NCBI GenBank assembly: GCA_018806915.1
Contig: JAGKQI010000097.1
Span: forward strand, 806,001 to 870,000
Length of the DNA: 64,000 nt
Direction of reading: 5' to 3'
Origin: Phytophthora colocasiae
Lineage: Eukaryota > Oomycota > Peronosporomycetes > Peronosporales > Peronosporaceae
Below are positions 21,774-32,766 of this stretch, piece by piece. Under the pieces are notes generated by a model. That model was not told the DNA's origin. It searched no databases and saw only the letters and a program-made list of their open reading frames with translations. Both the position numbers and the translations under genes were made by a program. How positions within the stretch are numbered: position 1 is the stretch's first letter; every line of letters starts with the position of its first letter.

Positions 21774-22534
21774 GCGCCTTCTGCTCAGCACTCCCCAAGC
21801 TGAAATTGTTGTCAGTAATGTCTGGTGTGTAGTGTTGACGTTAGCCACTACGTTCCCCGTGTCTACAGTATTCTTAGTAACGTTCAGCGCCGCGGCAACA
21901 CTCCCATCATTGCCTAATCCGTCAATATCATCGTTGCTAGAGCTCAACTCGTTCATACAGACCTCTTTAGCACCGTCCACGGCCTCTCTTTCTTGTGTAG
22001 CTACCTCGAAAGCTCCACCATTTGCGTCGTCGATTAGTACACCACCATTTTCTTCTTGGGGCGCTTCGTTATCCCTGGAGCCGGGCTCAGCTTCCTGAAC
22101 AGAGTCTAACGATCCATCCGATCCATCAATGTAGTCTTCGTCATTTAGATTGTCCTTTGTGATGCCTTGGTTAGCCACCAGATAGTCAATGCGCCCCCGA
22201 GGGCGCGAACTGGCACGACGTTCTGTAACCAAGAATTAGCACTTATACTACTATTGACTGGTGTTGCTGTAGCTTACCTGCGTTACCCACATTGTCCGCC
22301 TGTGGCTTCTTCTTTCCCTTCATATTAGGTATGACTTGGGTCTGTTGCTGCTTGTACAGCTTCCCCATGGCAGCGCCAGACGTGCGATCCTTCTCCCTTC
22401 CTCGGGTTATGGAGAAAATGGGAGGCAGTCCCTCGTCGTACTTAAGAACAACCGACAAATTTGAATTTCAAATATTTTGAATGAATAGCTTACCAGCAAA
22501 ATTTACATGAATAGCTTACCCAGCAACATAAATC

Positions 22535-22596
22535 TGCTTTGCGTTGCTCTCAGTGATGTATCGTCTAGTTGTAATTAGGTTGTAGTAATGACTCCC
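22535..22596. repeat. MULE right terminal inverted repeat
   Basis: Reverse-complement partner of 11441-11500. Next to it inside the element, a segment containing GAATAGCTTACC occurs twice (22482-22520), which doubles a possible 5' splice site on the minus strand. Confidence 0.78.
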
Positions 22597-22605
22597 CTTA
22601 CGAAC
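22597..22605. repeat. MULE target-site duplication, right
   Basis: Right copy of the 9-bp duplication. The host spacer of GH17 copy 2 resumes after it. Confidence 0.88.
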
Positions 22606-22677
22606 AGCGAAGTACATCCTAGCGATCGACACTTGACCTCCTCCATAGGATTCGAATCCCTCGAGCGCCACCCAAAA

Positions 22678-22698
22678 GCTCACTTCACTCCGACTTTT
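22678..22698 (+). promoter_or_regulatory. Candidate Inr/FPR-type core promoter of GH17 copy 2
   Basis: Identical to the element before copy 1 and about 49 bp upstream of the ATG. The MULE ends 82 bp further upstream. Confidence 0.42.
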
Positions 22699-22746
22699 AC
22701 CTTGTGAGCACAAGACCCCCCACTACTTCCAGTATCGATATCACCA

Positions 22747-23610
22747 ATGGTTTCTTCACTTCCGTTAGTCTTCGCGCTAGTCTCCACATTCATCGCCAGT
22801 GTGGCTGAAGCGAGACAGCTTTCAACCGGTGTCTGCTACGCTCCATGGCACCACCCGTACATCAATTGGGACATCCTCGCCAAGGATATGGCACAAGTGG
22901 CTCAGCACTTCTCCAGTATCCGCACGTACGAAGCCCGTTTCAGTGGTGTCAATGTCGTCGATATGGCCGCTGCAGCAAACCTCCGCGTTGCAATTGGCGT
23001 GCAACTAGGCAATCCACAGCAGATTGACGCGGAAATCCAAGCGGTTTGTGACGGCTACGGCAGAAATGCTTGGGCCGTGGAAGCAGTTTACGTCGGTAAC
23101 GAGAATCTGCAGAACAATGGCTTCGGCACGTACTCGGCTGAGCAACTTGCAGGTTATATCCGTCGAGTGAAGAGCTGCGTGGGCAACACACCGGTCGGTT
23201 CGGTTCAACGTATCAACGAGTGGCTGGGTGCCCCCGGAGCGTGGACCCTCGCGAATGCCTGCGATGTTATCGGTGTCAACATTTACCCTTTCTTCACGCC
23301 TGGGTCGCAGTCTTCATTGAAGAAACTGGAAGCTCAATGGGACCAAATGGTGGCCAAGTTTGGCCCTAACAAGCTGCATCTAACTGAGACCGGATACCCG
23401 TATGCTGGTGAGGCGTATGCTGGTAATGTGCCATCGATTGGCGCAATGACGCAGTACTTCTGGGACTACGTGTACGGCTTTGCTGGTGGCAAGGGCCAGT
23501 CATACTGGTTCATGATGTATGATACGACTGTGAGTTACTCCGGCAAAAACTACGAAATGCACTTTGGCCTATTTGGAACGGATAAGGCGCAACACATTAG
23601 CCTCCCGTAA
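22747..23610 (+). CDS. Secreted GH17 beta-1,3-glucanase, copy 2
   Basis: Same 287-residue enzyme as copy 1. The only residue difference I found is Met for Lys in NYEMHF near the C-terminus. Signal peptide and both catalytic glutamates (119 and 214) are intact. Its upstream spacer keeps only 141 bp of native sequence beyond the MULE duplication, so the divergent partner gene (bZIP-like copy B) is now 11.7 kb away. The candidate core promoter near 22678 is retained. Confidence 0.93.
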   Translation: MVSSLPLVFALVSTFIASVAEARQLSTGVCYAPWHHPYINWDILAKDMAQVAQHFSSIRTYEARFSGVNVVDMAAAANLRVAIGVQLGNPQQIDAEIQAVCDGYGRNAWAVEAVYVGNENLQNNGFGTYSAEQLAGYIRRVKSCVGNTPVGSVQRINEWLGAPGAWTLANACDVIGVNIYPFFTPGSQSSLKKLEAQWDQMVAKFGPNKLHLTETGYPYAGEAYAGNVPSIGAMTQYFWDYVYGFAGGKGQSYWFMMYDTTVSYSGKNYEMHFGLFGTDKAQHISLP

Positions 23611-23645
23611 ACTCGCGTTAAAGCAAAAGTAAAAGTTTGCAAACG

Positions 23646-23945
23646 TTATTGTAAGTGCTCTCTAACACCTGGTAAGCTAATGTGCTGCGATTTATCCGTA
23701 CCAAATAGTCTAAAGTGCAACTCATAGTCCTGGCCTGAGTAGCTCACAGTCGGATCGTACATCATGAACCAGCACGACTGGGTCTTACCAGGGCACCAAC
23801 CGTACACGTAGTCATAGAAGAACTGCGTCATAGCACCAGTGGTAGTAATGAGCACCTCGAATCGAGTTGCTAACGCAGTCCGACGTTGCGGACGACGGCC
23901 CCGTCCATTTTCCGCTATTGAATTTGAAGTAGCTTCGTCAGTCAT
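23646..23945 (-). pseudogene. Inverted, truncated GH17 fragment (unit C)
   Basis: Nearly identical to 8793-9092, with Arg for Gly in HFRLFG. It lacks both catalytic glutamates. Confidence 0.84.
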
Positions 23946-24173
23946 CTCGCTGAGCTGTAGCCGATGTTAAAGCTGAGGTATCAAAAATCGTCGAGCTGCT
24001 TATGGCTCCAGGTCGGCCAGCAAAAGCAAAAGCACGAGCAGACTCGTTGACCACGGGGAGTCTGAGGCTCAGCATAATCTATCTCCGAAGGTAACAATTC
24101 GGAGACACCACCGGTACCCAAACGATCCGCTTTTACAACCGGTAAGTAATTTTTCTCTGTTGTTCGCTGCAAT

Positions 24174-24779
24174 ATGAGCTCAATTCGATCTAGAACGAAC
24201 GTATTAGTGTGCCGATATGAAGTAGCTCTAGATCAGCGCGTTCGAGTCGTTCTAGACTTCCCAGTTAAACCGATCAGCAAACTTCCGCCTGGTACTTCAC
24301 GTGAAGTAGTCGTTGGGTGGAATTGTGGACATTCAATTAGCGTTAAATGACGTGATTGTCCGTGTGGACAAGGAAACATTCTCGGCACTGAAGCCAGACT
24401 TCAACCGTCTGTCAAAGATCGACACTGGGTGAGATTTCTTGCAGATTTTTTTAATTGATTTTCATGAATTTACTTCGATTTCATTGACTGTAGCAGGTTT
24501 GCAGTAACGACTGGAGCTCTATTTGACGTTGGAGACTTCCAGAGCCGATTTTTCGCGCCACGGATTGGGATTAATGAAGATCCTGTCACTGGTAGCGCTC
24601 ACTGTGGACTTGGACCTTACTGGAGTTCCATTCTAAGCAAGAAGACGCTTGTCGGATACCAATCGACTCCAACTCGTGGAGGTTTTATTGAAATGCATCT
24701 GAACGAAGAATACCCAGACCGTGTACAGCTCAAATGCGAAGGTGTCGTCGTTGGTCGTGGAATACTGACGGTCTTGTAG
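24174..24779 (+). pseudogene. PhzF-like fragment with an extra 20-bp deletion (unit C)
   Basis: Matches 9321-9946, but about 35 bp of the unit B sequence are replaced by 15 bp near 24311-24325, which shifts the frame inside exon 1. The intron and the exon with EDPVTGSAHC are kept. The stop at 24777 is 21 bp from the convergent bZIP-like stop. This copy cannot encode even the truncated protein of unit B. Confidence 0.75.
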
Positions 24780-24800
24780 CAACTCGAATCACTTGAACCT

Positions 24801-25928
24801 TCAGAAAATCTCTTCGAATTCAAACTCGAACTCGTCGTTCTTCAATGCGTCGTCCAGTATCAGACTCTCCATCATGTGTTCAATCTCTAAATCGTCATCG
24901 ACTCCCGCTGCTATCGAGAGTTTGATGAATTCTCTCATCGTTTCTTCAGTAGTAACTCCAAACTGCATTGGTCTTAAGCGGATACAGCTCTGAACAAGTG
25001 TCTCCATTTCCATTCCTTCCTTTGGAGTGTGGATAATACACCACCCTGTCTCATCCAAACTGACACCTGGGAAATACTCTCTTGCATCGGAAAGACACCT
25101 CCATACAACCACCGTTCGAGAACTTTCCACATATCGTTGTGCTACTTGATATGCACGCATAGTACCAAAACCCTGAAACGGAATCGAATACTGAAACGCG
25201 ATGGAGTTCCCCGCATCTCTCCATACACTTCGATCCTGCTGACGATGAGGGGCTGCCGCTAGTTTCCACACTGCGTCACAAGTCACTTGAAAGGTAAACG
25301 GAACTGTCCCCACCCACTTTTTCTCGAAATACTCAGTCTCTCCATCCATTCTTTTTGTTGGCTCTCCGTCAAAAACCTTGCCAAAACTCGGGTTTAACCC
25401 AACAAAACTGGAGATTTCTTCGTGCTTCCCGTACAAAACGGACAAGCTACCGAGGTAGGCGTCGTAGAACATTGAATTCTCCACATCGAGAGAGGGTACC
25501 GTGTCAAACTTGATCTCACATCGTAGTGTTCTTCTTAGAGCTTGCTCCAGGTCTTGAATCACAGCTTTTTGGCAGGTTATTGCCGATAGAAGGAGCTCTT
25601 GCTGATACTCGGACTCCAATCGCTTATCGCATTGCCGCAGTGCAATCGCTTTTAACGCGCCAAGTAGAACTTCATCAGTACGTCCGTTGTTGTCTTCAAC
25701 TTGACACTTGCGCTTTTTTAATTGCAACAGCCTCCGACTTAATTCGACCACTTGACGCTGTAAAAATGCCGCTTCTTCCTTTCTACGTTTACGGTACGTA
25801 CTGTTGCGCTGTGTAGGTGTCAACTTCTTTCTCTTTCCATTCGATTTCAACTGTGAGGTATTACCAGGAGAGGTCACTATACACGTGAGCTCTTCACCTT
25901 GGTAGAGAAACGACTCGGTTGTCTCCAT
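24801..25928 (-). CDS. bZIP/START-like oomycete protein, copy C
   Basis: This copy has 375 residues with the basic/zipper segment at 31-72 and START-like C-terminal part, as in copies A and B. Small differences include Arg for Ser in RLRPMQFG. The start at METTESF (25928) is the one shared by all copies; the open frame extends upstream to 26000 but reads differently from copy B. The leader keeps 125 bp before the Copia-2 insertion. Confidence 0.82.
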   Translation of the reverse strand: METTESFLYQGEELTCIVTSPGNTSQLKSNGKRKKLTPTQRNSTYRKRRKEEAAFLQRQVVELSRRLLQLKKRKCQVEDNNGRTDEVLLGALKAIALRQCDKRLESEYQQELLLSAITCQKAVIQDLEQALRRTLRCEIKFDTVPSLDVENSMFYDAYLGSLSVLYGKHEEISSFVGLNPSFGKVFDGEPTKRMDGETEYFEKKWVGTVPFTFQVTCDAVWKLAAAPHRQQDRSVWRDAGNSIAFQYSIPFQGFGTMRAYQVAQRYVESSRTVVVWRCLSDAREYFPGVSLDETGWCIIHTPKEGMEMETLVQSCIRLRPMQFGVTTEETMREFIKLSIAAGVDDDLEIEHMMESLILDDALKNDEFEFEFEEIF

Positions 25929-26053
25929 TGATATGCTGGAGATGCTGCAAAACTGAAACTGATGACGAGAATTGTGATGATGACACAGTTGTAGTGTCAC
26001 TCGTGGTTTTCTAAGCCGATTACGAAGGAATTGATGATGGCACGGTCAAACAG

Positions 26054-26229
26054 TTTTGAGTTGTTTTGAGTTGTTGTGGTGAAGCTGGAATGTTTTCGAG
26101 TGAGCAGATAGTTTGATAGGCATCATGTTGCCAGTCCTCGACCATTATTAGGTTCGAGGACGCTAGACTACTTCAGCTTTGACAGATGCTGTTGCTTCGA
26201 TGCTCTGAGCAACCTAACCTATTTCAATA
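26054..26229 (-). repeat. Copia-2 3' LTR
   Basis: Fixed by the match to 54521-54696 and the AACAG duplication. On the minus strand it starts TATTGAAATAGG and follows a tract ACGGGGGAG. The ends are TATTG...CAAAA rather than TG...CA. Confidence 0.85.
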
Positions 26230-26586
26230 CTCCCCCGTGATCAGCAGCATCGATGATGTAAGTCTAACAGTATGCTCCCCCGTGATTCAGGTGCTGCTCA
26301 GTCTTGTGACTGAGAGTTCGTCAGTATCGTTCGCTTTTTCAGATACGTTATCAGCGGTGTTTCTTAGTCACTCCCGCCAACAAAGTTGCTTGACAAGCCG
26401 CCGTGCTTGTTGGAACGCAAAACGAGTGTTGGTATGTACTATAACTACAACATGTCGGAATACACCGCTTCGGTAGAATTGACTACCACGCTGACATACA
26501 CAGTCTGCGTTCGAATAGCTCCTTCGGTGGTTCCACCACCACGCCGACAGTCATCGTCAGCGTCACCATTATGCGAACTCAGCTCG

Positions 26587-27825
26587 TCACTCTCGCTTCC
26601 GCTTTGGTTTTCGTACTTGATCGCGAGATATATCGCTCACACGATCACCAATCGCTTTCACTCCAAGCTTGGCGCGCAGCGATTCCATAACATCATTCGA
26701 CACTGCTTTGGTCAGCAGGTCTGCGATATTATCTTTTGTATTCACGTACTCGGTCGTGATCTCCTCAGCAGCAATCCGCTCACGCACAAAGTGATACCGC
26801 GTGTCAATATGTTTCATTCGAGAGTGCTGGACCGGGTTGCTTGCTACGGCAATAGCCGACTGATTGTCAACATTAACAATAGTCTGGCGTTGGGTCCTCC
26901 CAAGCTCACGCAGCAGTTCACGCAGGAAGATGACTTCTTTTGTTCCGTGAGCCAACGCCATATATTCTGCTTCAGTCGACGATAAAGCCACCGTCCGCTG
27001 ACTCTTGCAGGAGTATGTCACTGCGCACTCACCAAGCTGCATAACATAACCGGAAACGGATCTTCGGGTGTCAATGTCCTTTGCATTGTCAGAATCAACA
27101 AAAGCCTTGAGCTGTAGAGCATCACGACTTCGACCGTTAACAACCAGTCCATAGTTTTGAGTCCCTTTCACATACCGCAAAATCCGTTTCGCTGCATTCC
27201 AGTGTGTGAGACCAGGATTGTTAAGATACTTGCTCACTGACATCATAGCGAACGCGATATCGGGCCTTGATCCCGTCATTAGATACATTAAGCTCCCAAC
27301 CAGACCTCGATAATCCTTAGCATGCATTTGAGCTCGGGCAGCTTCTGTTTGAGGGCAATCCGCTTTTGTCAGCACCACACCAGCATCACAAGGTGTCCGA
27401 GCGGGATTCGCGTGGCTGAGATTAAACTTTTTCAGAGTATTGTGTGCATACGTGCTTTGATCAATGCTGAGGGTCCTGGCATCCCGGTCACGGCAAATAC
27501 GAAGCCCCAGAATGTAGTGTACTTCCCCCATGTCCTTGCAGTTGAACTCGGAGACTATCATCAGCTTCATTTCGACAATACCAGCCTTCGAATCTGAGAT
27601 CAGCAGCAAGTCATCGACATAAATTCCAATGATCGAGACACATCCTTCCCGAAATTTCACGTAGATGCAGGCGTCGCTATTCAGTTTCTCATACCCTTTC
27701 TTCTTTAGGAAATCCGTGAGTCGTTTGTGCCACGCCCTAGGAGCCTGCTTCAAGCCGTACAGAGCTTTCACAAGTTTACACACCATGTCTTCTTTTCCGG
27801 GTACTTCCAGACCTTCCGGCTGCAG
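26587..27825 (-). pseudogene. Copia-2 RT C-terminal part and RNase H
   Basis: After the Gypsy-2 insertion the frame resumes at LQPEGLEVPG. It continues through VKALYGLKQAPRAWH, the catalytic YVDDLLL and the RNase H signature (SSTEAEYMALAHG, VDNQSAI, MKHIDTRYHFVRE, IADLLTKAV), and ends in a basic tail, KPKRKRE. There is no frame break within the segment. Confidence 0.92.
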
Positions 27826-27829
27826 CATG

Positions 27830-29143
27830 TGTGGTGAAGCGCGAATAAGAAATCCGAGAAAAGGCAACGTCAGGCCCTAAGAGAGTCGGATCAAGCGACA
27901 GGGGCCTCTGGCGAAGCAAGATGTCAGTTGATGACCCCAGATTGCGCGAACGATGGCTGACGAATGGATCCAGATCGATGTTCGTCTGGATCTCGCCAGC
28001 GATGAATGGATGGCGTCTTGGTCAAGTGAGACTAAGTGATTGGAGAACCCGTCGTGCGGTCCCGCGTGGCGGCTCAGGGTCGGAGGAGAAAAGGGCGCCT
28101 TGCCTGAGGTCGCATGAGAAGGAGATCAAGGCGGCAGAGGGTCGGGATCGGTGTGATCTATGGTGGGCCGGTGACAACATAACCGTGAGATGCTGCCGAG
28201 GGGACCTGATGGCAGTGTTAGTCGCGTGGGGAGTGGTGATCAAGTCTGGGAAGCTCAAGACCTGGAATGTCGACGACGCAGGCACGCGAGATCAAGTATG
28301 AAGGCTGCTGATCGGGATCATTGTTCAAGACGGTGGACCAAGATCGATGACCGAGATGGTTGATCGAGATCGGCTGATCGCCAGATCGGCAGATCGAGAT
28401 CGCGATCAGGGGTTAGGTGAGATCAAGATCGAAGATCGGAAGGGCAGCTGTGTAGCCGGATGTCAGGTAATCGTAGGATAGCAGATGAGGATGGGGCTAG
28501 TAGACATAGGAATAACCATAAACAGAATCGAATTTGCTCTGGACATCACAAGTGCCTTCGTTCAAGACCGGAACTGGGAATTACATTGGCCCCCCGGCAT
28601 CAAGAAGGTAAGGAGAAGAGATCTAGCATAGAGGTTAATTCTGGATAATACATTGGCCAGTTTTACCCTATCTAGTGATCTATCCTTTACGTGCGAACTA
28701 CGGATCGGAAGGAATTGGCTGCTTGGCCTGACGATCTCGTCGACTCTCAACCCATCAAGACACCCGCTATAGGAAGCGGCAAGCATCGTAAAGGAAGGGA
28801 TCAGATCCCCAACATTGGACCTTTGGAAGACCTGGATCGAAGACCAGGTGACCGGATCAAGGCTCGAGAACTCGCCTGTGACCCGGATCAACCCTCCGAG
28901 GTAGAGTGAAGTATTCCCACGCTATCTCACACCCCCTACGTCACCCAAGACATTCTTCTCGTCCCAAGACATCTTCAGAAGTCACCTGGAAGAGCGTAAC
29001 CCGCCTACCGACGGGTACACAAGGTGAACACTACACGCAGCAAGATCACGGATCATCGGGGACCCTCCGTTAGTCGGTGTCTGGGCGCAAGTGGCGATCG
29101 CGATCGGCCTCAACCAGATTTTGGCCAGATCCGCTCCACCACA
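27830..29143 (+). repeat. Gypsy-2 5' LTR, 1,314 bp
   Basis: Starts TGTGGTGAAG and ends CACCACA. It contains a 126-codon ORF (27921-28301) repeated in the other LTR, with no recognisable product. TGGTGCGCGTGCCCGG at 29145 just after it could be the primer binding site. Confidence 0.92.
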
Positions 29144-32100
29144 ATGGTGCGCGTGCCCGGATCTTCTGGTGACTTCGGATATCACCGTGAGTCCCAAGAA
29201 GATGTCAAGATTAAGGATGAACAAGGGGAAGAAGTGCCTACGAATGTTGGATCGGCGGAGGCACCACTGAAAACGGAAAGATCCACAGATCAGCAGAGTT
29301 CTGGGAGGATCTCTACTGACAGGCACGAGGCAGACCTGGATCGCAATCCAGATCTTGAAGAAAAACCTCGAATTCCTCCCAAGGCCCCTTCGAGCCACCG
29401 CGGATCTCGATGAGAATCGAGATCCGCACACGAGCGATAAGGAATCAGCAAAGCTGAAACCTAATCTGCTCACCAAGTCCACTGTTGCCTCAAGATCGAC
29501 CAAGAAAAAGAAGATCAAGAGCACCCGGACGAAATTGAAAGCTCCAGACTCAGAGCCAGAAGACATGATCAGCCCGGGATCGACGATTACCAAGGACGCG
29601 ATCGAGCAGGCCTATTACAGGAAGATGCTAAGTGAGACCTTGCTTAACGACCCCGTTCTTACGATCATACAAGTCCGCCAGATCGGTAACCTCACCGGCC
29701 CAGTGTCGAAACCCCGGACTAGCTCGGACCGCCTGAACGCGGTGAAGATTCTACTTGATCTGCTCCAAGAGGCTGGTTTAGTGGCTGGAGAATTCGACCC
29801 AAACTCTCTATTTGACCTGGAACTGGAAGCGATTCAGTATGCAACCCATGACCTATTCAACTCTCTCAAAGTCTTGGTCGGCGAACGCCCACTGACGCCC
29901 GATCTAGGTTATCAGACTGGATCGTCATGCTACGCGTCAGCGACCTCGGAACCAGATTCCGACAGCCCGAGAAGGCTGCAACGCATGTCGTTAGGCCCCT
30001 CCGGTGCCAAATTCCTGAAATCGCGTATGAAGAAACAAGATACACGATCGATGGCCACGAAACTGGAGGCTAAGACACCTGATCAGCAAGAAAATCGCCG
30101 GACCCGGACAGACCAGACCGCGCCGACGACTAATTCCACGGGATCGAGCAACAAGCTGGACGACTACTTTCAAATGGCGATGGATCGTTTCTTAAAAGAA
30201 CGGAATCTCGCGACACCCCGATCGCCGATCAAAGGGGAGTTGGATGTTGAAATGGAGTCCGTTACGGCCTCGGATCCGGATGCATGGGAATACGATCCAG
30301 ACGACATGGGCATACCAAGTTCCGGTGGACAGACGTCGAGCCGAGCAGCGATCGCATCCGCGGCGATCGGTCAAGGAGAATCGTCAATGATCCAGCGGGT
30401 CCGGATCTCAGCGATCTCGGATCTGAAAGATTTTGCGGGTAAAGATCTGGACGAAGATCGCGCTCGGGCCTGGATCAGTAAAGTCAAGTCAGCATTTCAG
30501 CGCGATCAGGCTACGGAAGAAGAAAAATGCCTCACATTTGCAGATCTGATGGTGGGACCGGCAAAGAACTGGTACAGGCAGCTCAGTCGAACGACGAAAA
30601 CCAAGTGGGCGGATCTGCTGGACAGTTTCCAGACCCAGTATTGTGGGTTGGGTATGTCGGTCGCGTGGCAATACTATCACGCTCGCAAGCGATCGGAAGA
30701 AACTCCCCTTGATTACCTCTACCGGCTCAACGTGGCGGCTTTACGTGCTAGACTGAAGATCAAGGATGGGAGCCCTAAGGCCCGCCGGGAACATGTAGAC
30801 CACTACATCGAGACATTGGGAGATCCGGAGTTAGCTGATCGGCTGACCCTACTCCGACTGAGCGACGTCGATGAACTGGAGGAGGTACTTCGTGCCCGGG
30901 AACGGGCGAAAAGCAGACAACGTAAATCTGCGTTCGGATCGAAGTACAAACAAAAGGCACCGGCCAGTGCCCCGGCGGCACCCACCCGAGCGGTGGTACG
31001 GGCGATCCAAGCCCAAGATCCGAGCTCGGAATCAGAGGAAGTATCCGGATCGGACGGATCCGATTCTGAAGGCGATCTCCGGAGGATATATCTTGCCGCG
31101 TCGGAAGACAAGCAGATCGGCACTGGGGGGCGTTCCCCACCAACAGGATCAGTCGCGATCGCAGGTGAACGCGCAAGATCGAGGCCGGATCGCGGATCGC
31201 AGGGGTACGTCAGACCACGATCGAGGTCGCTGTTCACACTGTGGATCGCGGAAGCATACGGATCTGGACTGCTGGAGACGTCTAACTTGTGAAAAGTGCG
31301 GGAAGAGGGGTCACCCAACGGATCGCTGTCTGTATACCTGCCGTGGTTGTGGGGAGATCCATGAAGCTGGAGAATGCCCCATGGAAGAATTCTACAACCA
31401 GATCCGCAAGTGGTACGACCCGACCCGACATGCCGGATTGTTCCCTCGAGAAGGTGGAAAAGATGTTAAACTAGGACGCTCGCCGGTTTGGAAACCGGTA
31501 CGAGCCGAGCGTTCTGAGTACTGCATCTATGCATATGTGAACAAGAAATCGAGAGATCAAGATAGGGAGAATTCGGATCTGCGCGGTAATACATGTAAGT
31601 TGCATTCGTATACTGCTAAGATCGCGAGTCTTCCCCGGATCGATGAGTTCTCTCGATCTGGTGCGGAAGTGGCTCTGGATCTCAAGGAAGGAGAGTCCAG
31701 GGGGTATTGGAAATACCACGCACCCGGAAAATGGTTCCGCCAAGCCAAGATCTCAGGCAAGATCAATCACGAAAGAGCGATCTTGCTCCTGGACACTGGC
31801 GCCGAGGTATCCATCTTGGATACCGCCTTTGCTCGTAAGGTTGGGTGCCACTTTGACACTAGTCAGAGACAGGAGTGTGTTGGGATCGGTGATAATGTGT
31901 ACACCACCGAGGGAAGAACGAGGATCAAGATCACGCTTGCAGGATACCTGGTCTACTTTTTTCGATATTTGGATCGGGGATCTATCCGGGCAAGATGCGA
32001 TCCTGGGTATGGATTTCATGATCCCGGCTGGGGTCCGGATGGATCTTGCGAAGGGATCGATGTGCTTACCTAATGAAGTGGGGATCCCACTTAGTGGTCG

Positions 32101-32173
32101 CAAGAGATTATACGGGGAGAAGGTAAGATCGGTAAAATTGAGGAAGATCTACATATCCCAGTTGGGGATCTGA
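29144..32173 (+). pseudogene. Gypsy-2 gag and protease (frameshifted)
   Basis: Open reading begins at the ATG at 29144 and shifts frame near 29400. The capsid region (about 30390-30960) has DFAGKDLDEDRARAWI, ADLMVGPAKNWYRQL and a gag-like helix pattern. After another shift near 31250, three zinc knuckles follow: CSHCGSRKHTDLDC, CEKCGKRGHPTDRC and CRGCGEIHEAGEC, the last with one residue fewer before His. The protease has LLLDTGAEVSILD (about 31790), a frame change near 31970, then GQDAILGMDFM. The triple knuckle is unusual among the elements in this window. Confidence 0.87.
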
Positions 32174-32766
32174 AGAGATCGCATCGAGAGTGAAATTATC
32201 GGCGACAGAAAAATTGTGGGTGACCAGAGGCGACCAATGGGTACCTACAGTGGTGAATGGACCCGGCCGAACTCGGTACTTAGTGATCACGAATTTGAGC
32301 GAGAAGATTTTACGACTGGATCACAGATTACATGTTGGAATGGTACTTGATCAGGAAAAAGTGCCTCGATTCCCCGGGTTTGTGTCGATCGGATCCCGAC
32401 GTTACATGGAGTGGCAGAATCTAGCTCTAGAAGCGACTGTGGACGCAAGACCAGAACCTCAGGAATCCGTGGAGATCCCTTACCGTCGGTCGAACGGCCG
32501 ACCTACGTTACGCCGCGATCCATACTCCGCCGAGGTGGGGCAACCAGGACCGACCCTGATCCTGCACCAATATCGACACCGGAACCGCGATCACCAACCG
32601 ATACAGCCGAAGTCAAGGTCGCATTCATCGATCCCCAACCGGATCCCATGGATACCCCACCGATCACGATCAGTTCCGACAAGACCCCGAGTGGCGAAGC
32701 TGGGGGCGGTGAGACTGAGACGAATGAGAGCTTGCCAGATCAGGCCCCAGATCGGACAGATCGGAC

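Larger units (their letters stand above)
16721..22453 (-). pseudogene. MULE transposase with C-terminal Ulp1-like (C48) protease domain, nine exons, frameshifted
   Basis: Introns inferred from GT...AG ends and frame continuity are 22223-22277, 21431-21485, 20862-21012, 20583-20644, 20342-20422, 20024-20083, 19606-19698 and 17632-17712. The protein runs as follows: a variable acidic/KE-rich N-terminus; a FAR1-like zinc region (TWEAFHTMLKEYE, LWCSHAATQKG, RYTGCEASF, then RHNHRTT); the transposase core (MDWTHGTNNLGYHLG, VVIDKDF, CQFHAITYW, NRIESNWNQVK); a SWIM-like finger (SHHLPCQCLMYI); a low-complexity linker; and the Ulp1-like domain. Frame breaks are visible near 21830, 21190, 19240, 19090 and 17410, so this copy is probably inactive. 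The 5' end is uncertain; an exon inside the TIR is possible. Confidence 0.85.
11441..22596 (-). mobile_element. Autonomous-type Mutator-like element (MULE) with Ulp1 domain, split by Copia-1
   Basis: The ends are imperfect terminal inverted repeats. Both read GG, a few variable bases, then TTACTACAACCTAAT, inward from 11441 and from 22596. A 9-bp direct repeat CTTACGAAC flanks the element (11432-11440 and 22597-22605), and the empty site is seen in unit A as a single copy. Nine-base duplications are typical of MULEs. Most of the interior is one long minus-strand gene (FAR1-like N-terminus, MULE transposase core, SWIM-like zinc finger, C48/Ulp1 protease) and a small plus-strand ORF. Removing Copia-1 leaves about 6.5 kb. 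Confidence 0.9.

Noticed and set aside
22222..22453. A separate host gene upstream of the MULE transposase
   Set aside because: Its exon joins the next one through a good GT-AG intron in frame and lies inside the MULE ends.
27921..28301. 126-codon ORF in the Gypsy-2 LTRs as a gene
   Set aside because: Both copies are LTR duplicates, composition follows the GATC excess, and no domain or start context supports it.
28300..28450. GATC cluster as a bacterial replication origin
   Set aside because: The GATC excess runs over the whole 15-kb retrotransposon and there are no DnaA-like boxes or bacterial genes.
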